Under the pieces are notes generated by a model. That model was given only the letters and a program-made list of their open reading frames with translations, was not told the DNA's origin and did no database searches. Of a stretch of DNA of 64,000 bases, positions 50,601-61,500 are shown piece after piece. The number at the start of each line of letters is the position of its first letter. Position 1 is the first letter of the stretch. Location: assembly GCA_900239685.1 (NCBI GenBank), contig OENT01000063.1, positions 1-64,000 of the forward strand, read 5' to 3'. Source of the stretch: Rotaria macrura (lineage: Eukaryota; Rotifera; Eurotatoria; Philodinida; Philodinidae). Made by a program: the position numbers and the translations under genes.

Positions 50601-53600
50601 TACAAGTTAAGAATGTATTCAACTCATCAATTATTGCCCATATGGAAATCTTCTAAATTATTAGTACGATTTATTATCGATTAGAAAACTTCTGTTTGTA
50701 AACAAACTAGTTTCGTAGAACATATCGCTGTGTATTGAATGAAAGTCATTGGCATGATCTCTGCTTTAATTGGTTTTAATTGGCAAAAAAATATAGGAAA
50801 ATTAATATGAAAGCTTTCAACATACCTCGAATTTATTGTTTTGAGGATAAAGAAGAAAGAAGTTTGTCGTTCTAATACTTTTTTATCAAAGAAAAGACAA
50901 TAGTTATTCTAGTGGATATTAAGCACTTAAGGATATTTAAGTAAAAAAAAAAATGTTTTTTCGATCAGATGTAGTTTTTGACTTGATATCGTGAAATAAA
51001 TATCTTCACATATACGATGTTCTATATGAACTGTTGTTATAGATATACAAAAAATTGAATAAACCTGAAAGTTTCAATGAATATATAAAAATTTCTATCA
51101 TGCAAATAAGAAAGAGTTTCCAAGCATTTACTCAATGTAGATATTAACGAATATATGTTTGTTTTCATTTGAATGTTTCAATTCATTCCCTACATGTCGT
51201 TATTAAAGTTTAGTTCGAACAATTGTTGTACTTTGAATTTCTCACAAATATTTTATTTTCCATAAAAATTTGATTTCTACAGTTTTAACTTTTCATCATC
51301 AGATCATGAATCAAATTCGTTCTTAAACTTGTTATCATCGAGATCTATTCAAAACTTTTGATAGAAATTTGAAAAATTTTTCATGTTTAGTGTATTGCTT
51401 TGTTTGTTGCTTGTCTTTGTCATGATCTTGATCATCGTGGTAAAACAAATGCTTTTATGGTAAAAAGTGCATCAACACTAGCTTCAATTTATACAACTTC
51501 AACTATGGAACGACATCATTTCAATCAAACAGTCACAATTCTTCAAGTAAAAATCAAATATGACGAATTTATTTCAATTAAAAACCTATGTTTCATTCAT
51601 TGTAGACTGATAGTCATAATATATTTAAGCATTTTTCTTCAAAAGAATATCGGTTAATGTTAGATGAAATTCGTCATTGTATATTAGCTACTGATTTGGC
51701 ACTTTTCTTTGAAAATCGTCCTAGACTTGAACGTATTGTTGATCAAAATGGATTCGATTGGAATAACAAGGAACATTTGTGAGTCATGAAATCACTTTAT
51801 TTTTCATATGATGATCAATTAAATTTAAAAAACGAAAGAAGGAACTTTTGATTTTCTTTTAAAAAATATATTTTTAAATTTGCCGCTACTGACCCCTTCT
51901 TGTTTTTCTTTTATTTCCTCTAATCCTCTGTTGCTAATTGTGTTCGTGTGGTGATAGTGCCTGTTTCTCTTATGTCATTAGTTTTTCTTTTTAAATTGTG
52001 TGCGCATGTATACATAATACACACACACACTTATACACCCCACCATAATTCTACACCAATAATCATACACTTAACTAGAAACTGAAACGTTCACTAGATG
52101 AGTAGCATACAACTACAACAAAAAAAAAAGAACACGTTTCTTATGTTTTGATTTTTTGATTTTATTTCACAAATTATTCTTCTGATTGCTGTGCTTTTAT
52201 ATCTATAGGCAAAACGTGATGTCGCTCAGTATGACCGCTGCTGATTTATGTTCTTCATATAAACAATGGGAAGTGCAGCGGTCGAATGTGAGCACCATCA
52301 TGGAAGAATTTTTTCTTCAGGTGATTCATTGTTTCATACTTCTCAATGCTTTCTTTGTCTTTTAGTTATTTTTTTTCTCTCTCTCTTTGTATATGTGTGT
52401 ATATCTACATATTTATATATATAGTTGATATATTCACGAGAAAGCAGCACTTATCAACAGAAATACATATGTGTACATATGAATACCATGCACTATCACC
52501 ACTGCTAGCACAAATATTTTGAGGAGAGGAAGGAGCGGCTCATAAAAGCTTATAGTCTTCTTAATTAATTGTTTTTGTTTTTATTGCTATATCAAAAAAT
52601 AGCAAAGAAATTTCTTTCATCACACTCACAGAAAAAGAAAGATTCATTGTACTTTGATGTTCTATTGTGTGTATTTGTGTTTTTATGCTTCCAGTCGACG
52701 CATTCAATCATTATCAATGACATCTGCCGATTTATGTGCCATGTATAAACCTTGGAATATACAACAAAATATTGTCAGCATAATCATGGACGAGTTTTGG
52801 GAAGAGGTGTGCTTTTCTTATATGTATTTGTAAATGCTGCTTTCTGCTGATGGATAAGAATTAGAGAAAGAGAGAGAGAGATGTGCAAATTTTTCATATT
52901 TAACTTGTATTACCATATTCTGTTTTCATACAGGGTGATGAAGAAAAACGTCATGGTATTCAACCACAATCATTAATGGATAGATCACTTGCACATGAAC
53001 TACCGAAAAATCAGGTAATTAGATTGTTTCGTGCAGTATAATTGATCAGAATAAAACAATTCTCATTGTTCTTGAATAGATTTTGGTTAAACTTTGCGAA
53101 TTTCTACTGAATAAATCATCAGAAGATTTTAGAAATTCACAGGACAGATAACTTTTGTCGAGATAAGCAATATCAGATTCAATATTTTCATGTACCATCG
53201 TTTATGATGTATTGAGGTCATTGTGACCATAAATAGCGTCTTCATTTCAATGAGTATTTGTGTTCAATTGAGCGATAAAATTTTCTATAGCGAACTAAAA
53301 GTGTCATGTTTGGTTTTTACAAGAGCTATTGAAAATGAGACGAACCATATTGTTTGAAAGGAAAAGAAATTATCCATCGTGACATTAACGCGGAAAACGT
53401 TTCAGCTCTATTGAACCTACCAAGACGGAGAAACGACGATTGTTTGTGCCCTCGAATTTATGAGAGTATTAATAAATATACATCATAAGCTATTTTCAGG
53501 ATGTACAAAAACATTCTTCTGAGTTTTTTCATACATCGAAAGATGATCTAGGGAATATGTTCGATCTCTAGAGAACGAACGAAAAAGTTATGATTGAACA

Positions 53601-54864
53601 GTAACTCTTTATTATTCTCATGAATTTAAAATGATGTTTTATATTTGAAATATTAGTGAACGTTTGTTTACTTCGCCTACAATATAACATTTGCAATTTT
53701 ATAAAGAATTTTCTCAAATTGATGAGTAACTGAAGTCATACGACTTCTATAAATGTTTAGTTTTGTGTGAAACTTTTATATAATCATTAATTCAATGCAA
53801 ACATAAGCACTCCTGCAATTCAATGATTATTGTTTATACGAAATTAAATCAGTCATCGTTTTCTTACATTAGCAAAAACAACATATGAAGCGAAAGAGAG
53901 ATTGCCATCAGCGATCTAAGATCAATGTGCTATTTCAAATGCAAAGAAATTAAATCTTTCGAATGAGTCAATAGAGAAAAATGAATGATCTCGTTTTTAT
54001 ATTCATTTGATAAATAACTACAGCATGTAATGATGAAACCAGAATTTTTTTCGTTGGATCATCGCGAATGCAGAACCGACGTCTCCTGAAAATTTCATGT
54101 ATACTTCAAATATAAATCGTTTGAGGTTATTTTTCTAAGGTACTTGAATCATCATATGGAAAGAAAAATCTCAATTCCATCTCGAGTGTAAAATTATATT
54201 AAACTAATTTTCAAAGTTTTAATTATCGCACTACAATTCGTTAATTCTATCCGTATGAAATGAAGACTACTGAAGAATACTCGATAGTATCTATTCTCTT
54301 GAGTTTTCAAGTTTTTTTTTTTTTTTGGAACAAAAGAAGTTCTCTAGAGTATAGACATATAAATAAATCGAATCAGAGTAGGAATCAAAATCTTTGAATA
54401 ATTTTCATTAGATCACTATGAATTATGCAAAGGTAGAAATACCATTAAAATTAATAAGAATGCATGAACAGAGATTTAGTTACATATTAGAACTCACATG
54501 AGTTCATTCTTATAAGTTATATCTGATAGATATAATTATTTTTAGGTGAACTTTATGAAAAGCATTTGTCTTCCGTGCTATTCCTTGATAGTACGTGTTT
54601 TACCAGATGCAATGCCAATGCTCATCGGAGCCAAGTAAATTAATCTAAATGCAATCGAAAGAATATTTTACTAACTGTCAATTCTTTTTTTCAATATCTT
54701 TCTGTAGAAGTAATCTTCAACGATGGCAAGATTTAGCTGATGAAAAACAACAAGTAACTCATACGAATTTAGCTGTTATATCTTCTGGTACATCAGCAGA
54801 TGATACATCTGATTCTTCTCGAATTTCTCCAGCTAACAATAATCGTCAGACAGCATCGTCGTGA
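38694..54864 (+). CDS. PDE10A: PDE10-type dual-GAF cyclic nucleotide phosphodiesterase
   Basis: Hydrolyses cAMP/cGMP. Exons: 38694-38799, 44399-44716, 44862-44944, 45005-45122, 45191-45272, 46042-46147, 46217-46316, 46397-46455, 46799-46846, 47794-47904, 47989-48266, 48340-48506, 48854-49112, 49183-49333, 51391-51546, 51606-51778, then 52209-52320 or 52695-52806, 52934-53014, 54546-54634, 54708-54864. This gives about 917 aa. Residues 45-75 ([22 protein letters not shown]) match the PDE10A N-terminus. GAF-A is about 208-324. GAF-B (about 378-525) starts [11 protein letters not shown] and has the cyclic-nucleotide signature [12 protein letters not shown]. The catalytic domain has [40 protein letters not shown], a metal-site Asp in the duplicated exon, and invariant Gln then Phe (PKNQ / VNF) across an intron. 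[17 protein letters not shown] favours PDE10 over PDE11. AATAAA is at 54950. The first intron is 5.6 kb. Confidence 0.92.
39963..39976 (+). promoter_or_regulatory. CRE-like TGACG pair upstream of alternative promoter
   Basis: TGACGTCG at 39963-39970 matches seven of eight bases of the palindromic cAMP-response element TGACGTCA, and a second TGACG half-site follows at 39972-39976. They lie about 50-65 bp upstream of a TATA box inside the first intron of the PDE10-like gene. Function is inferred from position only. Confidence 0.35.
40027..40036 (+). promoter_or_regulatory. TATA box of internal (alternative) PDE10 promoter
   Basis: TATATAAAAG is a near-ideal TATA box. A transcript starting about 30 bp downstream would run into the candidate first exon at 40271-40334. 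A short leader intron may be removed (GTAGAA at about 40140, acceptor ATATAG ending at about 40181). Confidence 0.5.
40271..40334 (+). CDS. Candidate alternative first exon 1b of the PDE10-like gene
   Basis: ATG at 40271 opens a frame reading [20 protein letters not shown] and ends with a consensus donor (G then GTAAGT) in phase 1. This is the same phase as the exon ending at 38799, so it splices in frame to the common exon at 44399. The basic KRIK after SPP could act in localisation. Support: phase match, strong donor, upstream TATA box. No transcript evidence is available. Confidence 0.5.
43498..43651 (+). CDS. Candidate alternative first exon 1c of the PDE10-like gene
   Basis: ATG at 43498 begins [17 protein letters not shown], followed by an Asn/Ser tract and a basic stretch ([15 protein letters not shown]), ending at a GTACGT donor in phase 1, as exons 1a and 1b do. 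Spliced to 44399 it would give a PDE10 isoform with vicinal cysteines near the N-terminus. The surrounding 42.8-43.7 kb is clearly richer in G+C and in CG dinucleotides than the rest of the intron, which would fit a promoter region. Confidence 0.45.
45569..45703 (+). CDS. Possible cassette exon inside GAF-A (PDE10-like gene)
   Basis: Within the intron between exons 45191-45272 and 46042-46147, an acceptor-like CTCACTAG precedes about 50 open codons in the phase left by the upstream exon. The translation is acidic and non-repetitive, starting [19 protein letters not shown] weak donor (GTTTCT) at 45704 would give a 135-nt, phase-symmetric exon of 45 codons. Vertebrate PDE10A has no matching insertion. 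This may be a chance frame. Confidence 0.2.
46559..46602. repeat. TA-rich simple repeat in PDE10 intron
   Basis: An ATATAT tract lies in the intron between 46455 and 46799. Similar TA tracts sit in other introns (near 5572-5592 and 40955-40968), and CT tracts near 5461-5480, 45356-45374 and 52377-52388. Confidence 0.6.
52209..52320 (+). CDS. Exon 17A, catalytic-domain exon (mutually exclusive candidate)
   Basis: A 112-nt exon, acceptor CTATAG and donor GTGATT, that completes the codon left by the exon ending at 51778 and ends in phase 0. It encodes [16 protein letters not shown] and IMEEFFLQ. The Asp in MTAADL aligns with the metal-binding Asp of PDE10 MTACDL, so the copy should be able to complete the binuclear metal site. 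It is about 50 percent identical at protein level to the exon at 52695-52806. Confidence 0.85.
52695..52806 (+). CDS. Exon 17B, second copy of the catalytic-domain exon
   Basis: Also exactly 112 nt, acceptor TTCCAG and donor GTGTGC, same entry and exit phases. It encodes [16 protein letters not shown] and IIMDEFWEE, which run into GDEEK in the next exon. EFWEEGDE and the KPW-type loop look closer to vertebrate PDE10A than copy A does. The metal-site Asp is kept. Including both copies (224 nt) would shift the frame, so one or the other must be chosen. Confidence 0.85.
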
Positions 54865-55530
54865 TATGCTTTTGTTTTTCTCGAACGGTTATTTTTAGTA
54901 CAAAAACAAAGAAAGTATTTTCAAAAAAAAAAGAAAACGAAACTAATTAAATAAAGGATGATGTTCGTGTGTATTCTATTCTTTCGTTGTTTTTGTGTTC
55001 AATTTCTTCCTTATTTTTTCTTCTTTTTTTTACATAAATTACACAAAACAATGTTAATTCAAGATTTCTAACTGCATCATTCTCCAAAAAATGAACGTAT
55101 TCTTTATTTTCACATAGAGACAAATGACAATGACGATACATCTTTTTCTTTTATGAAAAAACACACAAACGCAAATGACTAAATACATGTTATGTATAGT
55201 GCGACAAGAGAAAAAAAAGAAACGAAGAGAAATAAGAAGACAATGTTTTGTTTTCTTTTCATCAAAGAATTACTGAAATAATAATAACAACAACAACAAC
55301 AAAAACAAAACAAACAAAGTTGTCTAATATAAGTTTTTTTTTTCAAATATGTCAATATATGCGTATGTGTGTAATTGAGAAATAGAGGACGAGGGAAATA
55401 TGTATTTCTGCAGAATAAATCGGCACAAGAGATATGATGCTTAAAACATCAAATAGAGTGTGAGTAGACAAGAAATAGAGAAGCAAGAAAACAAAAAGAA
55501 AAGAAAAGAAAAAAACAAATAAATGAATGT
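54865..55530. other. Convergent 3' ends of PDE10-like and unknown genes
   Basis: 666 bp between two opposed stop codons. AATAAA at 54950-54955 fits the PDE transcript. The rest is A-rich with short CAA and poly-T runs; no gene is seen. Confidence 0.6.
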
Positions 55531-58500
55531 TTATGATGATAGAGGTTCATCATTATCATCCGTATTTCTTGTTGATGGTGGTGTTCTGATATCGACAAGG
55601 CCTTTTTCACGTATTACTTTTAATGCTGCTTGTTCAGCAGCACGTACAATATCTTCACTATGATCAACTAATGATATTATATTAACACCATCCCATTGAA
55701 CACCACATGAATTCAATAATTCATGAACCTAGAATTCGTAAAAACATACACGTATAAAAACTTTATTTTTAGAAGAATTTTTTGATGCAATAAAAATAAT
55801 GACATTTAATCATAGCATAATAAACAATGATGATATCGTATTTCGGAAGAAGTCAATAGGATTTGCTTGTCTTCAATGATAGTATGGGAACAAGAAATGA
55901 AATAGAAATTCGTTTCAAAACGTTCCTATATCTAAAACAAGATTTTTAGAGGTCCTAATATCATCGAATCGTACGTCGATATTCTTTATTATTCGATAGT
56001 TTGTCTTAGGATCAAAGACTAGTTCAACTCAATTAAGCCTTTCTCGTGTGTTATTGTTGGCTTCGAACTATTTCAAGTGCATGTACTCAATGAAAGTTCA
56101 TTAAAAATCAATCACTAGTGAAAACAAATAACTTCTCTTATAGATTTCATACAAGCGCTTGAACTCAATCGAGTCCACATAGAATAATTATACTATGAAT
56201 GAACTTCTAACGAATAGTAACAAGCTTGTTATCTTACATCACTGTCTGTAACAGGTATTTCTTGTGTTCCACCAGCTGTTGTTTCCAGTAGCATGCGCAC
56301 ATCAAAACCAGCCGCTTGCTCATCATAATGTATAGCTGGATGTTTACCACGATAAAATAGAATTCTAGCACGTTCATTAGCTTCACGCCAACTAAGGCCA
56401 CGAGCAACACGCTGTGATGATGTACTACTATTCATCGTTTGATCACCATTCATTGATGTGGATAAATATCGTGAAGATTCATCATTTGAATGTTTCGATG
56501 TTCCATATGCACCAGCACGAGGTGGTAAGGAAACATAAACTTCTTTGATAACTAATGCTAGAAAAAAAAAGACAATCGAATGAATACGTTTAGTGGTTTT
56601 TGTTCGTCAAAAAAGAACTATATTTACGTTTTCCATCTAATCTATCTCTCATTAATGTTTGCACTTCTGGTTTATCAATATCATCGAATTGATTTGTTGC
56701 ATGTGCTTGTTCAATAATATCAACGATTTGTTCAATTAATTTTTCATGATTATGTTTAAAATCTTTTTTCAAACGATCTTTTAAGTCATTATAAGTTTTA
56801 AATTCACCTATCTTTTTCTCATCCAAATAATGAAATGTTTTATTAACATATGTTTCAATTTGATTTTCACTATATAATGGTTTATTGTAATCATATAATA
56901 TATTTGTCAATGATGCAACAATCTTTTTACGATTCGTATGTATATTTTGTCTTGCACGTTCGGTTAACAATGATGAGGCACGTCGTTTGCCATTAGCACT
57001 TATAACATTAATTGAAGTTACATCTTGTTCTGTTGAATTAGGTGATTGTTGCAATAATAGTAGACCATCTTTTTGTGCTTGTTTCATCAATTCAACTGAA
57101 CGATCACATAGATCATGTGCTTTGGGAAATTCACGTCGCAATTGGGAATTTAATTCATCCCATGTATTGATTAAATTGACTGATAGTAAATCTAATGTAC
57201 GATTAAGAATTTTCTGTAATTCTTTCGTTTGTTTGCGAGTTGTCTTTTTCGTTTTTAATTCATTGTCAATTAAATATTGATTTAACCATTGTAATTGATT
57301 CGATTTTAATAAAGTAGATTCATCTTGTGTCAATAGATTTGTTTGATTATGTACTTGATTATATAAATTAGCTGTTTGTGTTATATTTGAGTCTAATATA
57401 TCGAGGTTAATTTTTTCGTTCATTTGTGTTATATCACAATGATCAAATGTGTCACGTATGATATCAACAATTGGATCAATTAAATAAAATGTTTGTTTAT
57501 ATTCTGTTTTTAAATCATTACGAATTTGTTCGTAGGAAAGTATTTTCGGATGATTTACAAGTGTTAATGTTTTACGTATGATTTTTTCAATTTCTTTCGT
57601 ATGTTCAGGAAATTGTCGTATGGATGGTTGACTTGATTGAATGTGATCACGAAGAATAGTGCCTAATTCATTACGATGATTATTTAATTGTAAACGACGA
57701 CGTTCATCAAGTAAACCCGTGTTTGTTGTCGATGGTGATGAGAGAATTTTAGCTTTCGATTTTGAACGACCACAAGATAAAAATGAACGGGTTGATGATT
57801 GACTTGGAGTTATACGAGTAGGCTCTCTATAATAATCAGATGAAGAAGAAAGATAATCTCTAAGGAACTCTGATGTTAAATACAATCTAGTTGTTATTGT
57901 TAATCACAGAGGGATATTGTTTTTTTTTATTCTATCTCTTTTGGGAGATGTTATTTCATTATCTCGAAAGCCTGAAGAAATGGAATGACGCTGTTTTAAC
58001 CAGACGTTATTAATGTATTATAGTTTATCAAGAGCAAATGTTATGGTTGATGTTGATTGATTCTCGATTCAACCAAAAATCAGTAACATATATAAGAGTC
58101 GACTAGAGAAATGTACTAATGTTGTTAATCTTTAGGTGAAGTTGACCCTTGCTTCATTAGCGTGTAATTAAACTTTAAAAGGACAAGGAGAGAAATATTT
58201 AGCTATCTATATAAAATATAAAACATCTGTTTTTTTGTTCTTGACAGAATCTAAAATGTTAACAAATCCCAATAAAGAATTTGCAACATGTCATATTGTT
58301 ATCGTCATCTGTAGAGGCATTAGTTTTGAAAAAATTTTCAACTCGGACATTAATAGACTATTTAAATTTTTGTCTAGATACTATGAAATTCTCGAAGCTA
58401 ATTTCCGGTAATTAGTCCAGCGAAATTCCTGTTTCCTTAATAGATAACAAACACGTATTTGTTAAGATGAAAAGACTATCGTATGGTCCATTTACTATCA

Positions 58501-61500
58501 ATGGTACTCATTAAAAATCGCAATAAACTAGAATCAGAGCTTGATAATTGGACCCGAAATCCTTGTTCATTCAACCATGATTTAGTTAATGCTTTCAAAT
58601 GTGTTATTATTCCTCGCAGTCAAACATCTATTTGGTGTTGCCTTTAGTTGTCTTTCATATTATATTTTCTTTTTTGTCCTGGGATTTGAACTTCTATCAA
58701 TACTTCATGGATAACGTACTTTGTGTTGGTGTCATTTTCAATTTGTGCTACTGCTTCAATGGTTTGTTTAGCTGGAAGACGAATCATCTAGAAAAAATAA
58801 ATTTCAAAAGATCAATAGACGAAAAAATTCTTTCCTTGTTCTATATATATTTTTTTTTCTTCTTCTTTCAATGATAAAACTTACATCGCGAATAGCTAAT
58901 GGAAATTCAGGTTTATCGAGATTGTCTAAACCTTGTTGTTCAATAGTAAAATAAAGTGAACGTACGACTGGATCAACAATGAAAGCATCATTTTTATGTT
59001 CAACAATTAATTTTTGTTTTAATTCCGGATATGTTGTTACTTTCTTATTTTTAATTAAATCTATAGCATGTGTAAGAATTTTATTTAATGATTTTTGATC
59101 TTTTTTCGTATCGAAATCATCAATGGATTTTGAAATTTCATTTTCTAAACATTTCTTTAATTCATTTTGTCGAAACATTAATTTGGTACGTAAATCATCA
59201 TTCATAGTAATTTTACGCGTAAAATCATGTTTTAATAAACTATGATCGAGTTTTAATTCTGTTGTGACATTTTCTTGTTGTATATCGGGTAATACGACAT
59301 CTTTTATTGTTACACTATCGATCAATTCGCTACCTAAACCAGAACTAATCGATGTATGTTGATTAAAGTTTTCATGTGTTGGATTTGTACCAAACGTTGA
59401 TGATGATTGCATATGAGAAGATATGATTGCTTCGAGACCACTGTCTGAACGAGATGGTTTTATTTCTTCGTGTTTAGTCGTTGACACGTATGCATCAGTT
59501 TTGGGTGGAGCAGATAAGTTTAGTTCGGGTATAGTTAATGCTGGTACTTTGATTTCAAACGATGAAATTTTTTTCGGTTCGATACGAATATCCTAGAAGA
59601 GAAATTGAACTTGGCATACAATATATCATTAACGGGTTCTTTTTTTCTTTGTAGTAAGTATCTTTATTTTCTTTTTACACATGCTTTCTATCCTTTAGCC
59701 AAGATGAAACACTTGTAACAGATTATCAACATGAAACCTTTCTTAAGCTAATGCGTAATAACATAATGCTCTCTATAGCATAAATGGTATTGGAAATGTC
59801 AGCCTCGTTACTCTCTACATGATCCAATGTTTGTCGAGGTCATATATTCCATTGAAGTATATCGTTATGAAAAAAATCCTTGCACGAAAAGAGAAAAAGA
59901 CTCAAAGCATTATATGCGCTTCTAAAGCCTGCTGTGTCTCTTCTGTTTTCATGGTCTTCATGTGTCATGAAAAGAATGAGACTAAACTATTCATTATTGC
60001 ACGATTAAGGTTAAACATACTTTGATTTCTTCTACTGATTGCTTTTCAATAGGAGATGTTGCAGTAATTGATTCAGTTTTAATGTCTTCTATTAATGGTG
60101 CTTCTAACACAGCTGGTGGTGTCACTACACCTTGTTCGTCTAATTGTTTTTCAATGATTAATGATGAAGCAATAGGTAATTCAATATTAATCTTTTCTTC
60201 AATTGGTATTTCAATGACTGGTGTTTGAACTAATAGATTTTCATCAATTTTAACTTCAACGGATCGAGTAGCATCTGTTTGTGTTGTAGCAAGAACACCA
60301 TCGATTGTTGTTGTTAATGAAGGTTGAACGATTTCGGATTTGACTAAAGCCGCCGATTCAGGGATTGATGTGTCTAGATTGATAGTTGGTTTCTTAGGTG
60401 CTTGTCGTTTTTTTTCATGTGCATGAATAGTCGGTAGACTTATTGTTTCTGCTTGCGGTAAAGTTAAGTCTACTGTTGGTAAATCATTACTTGGTGCACG
60501 TAATGATGTTTTGGTTTTCAATGTTGAAGATATATTTAATGATGGATCAGGCATCTTTACTTCTGGTAAATCAGTTTTAGGTACAGCAATAGTTTTCGTT
60601 TTTTCTTTTTCTTTTTCTTTTTGTACGTGAGATTTACTACCAAAACATGAACATAATGCAAGTGTTGATGATTTCTTTTTCACTTCTTGTTTTTTTTCGA
60701 TCATCTGTTTTTCGGTTGATTTTATTGGTTGAGTTGAAATTTCAATAGCTGGTACAACATTAGATACATCAGTTTCAAACGATGGTGGTGATAGACTAAC
60801 ATCATTTGATAAAACTGGAATAGGTTCTGTTGATGGAATTTGAAATTCAAACTCAGGAACTTTCGGTACGTTCTCATCAGTTTGTTTCTAAATAGATAAG
60901 TAAAAGTCAAAAAATATATAGAAACAATATGAACAACATATGTTTGTTGTTCATATTTGTAACTTACACTGGTTATTGTTGGTAGTTCTGGTGGTTGTAC
61001 AAAATGTGTATCGGTTATAGTATATTTTTGTTCAGTTGATAATAGTTCTGGTTTAACGATGATTTCAGTTTCATTGAAGGATAATTTCGGTAAATCAGGA
61101 ATAGGCTAGAAGAAGAAAAAAAAGAACCAAACGATGAAAGAATTCTATAAAAACTAAAAACACATCTCTTGATTTAAAAAAAAAATCTTTCTTACTGAAT
61201 CTGTTTTAATTTCATGATTTATTTCAATAGGTATTGATGTTTCATCAATTGTTAAATCAGTAACAGGCGATGTTAATATTAGTTCATTGGTAACGCTTTG
61301 TATTGGTTTAACGATACATTCGTCTTTAATATGAATCGATAGTGAAACGTCAGGAGATTTTTCTTTTTCACTTTTAACTTGTATATGAGGTAATTGAATA
61401 TTTTCTTGTTCGTTTAGTTTTAATTGAAGCTCAGGTAGATCAATATTTGGTACTCTTAAAGGATCAATAGTTGTATCAATAGTTGTTTTATTCATATCAT

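Noticed and set aside
38694-54864. Assignment of the phosphodiesterase to PDE11 or PDE5
   Set aside because: The N-terminus, [26 protein letters not shown] and [17 protein letters not shown] agree better with PDE10A than with PDE11A or PDE5A.
58599-58874. Plus-strand 91-aa hydrophobic frame
   Set aside because: It is the antisense of the 68-nt exon and an intron of the minus-strand gene; the minus-strand reading is supported by phase.
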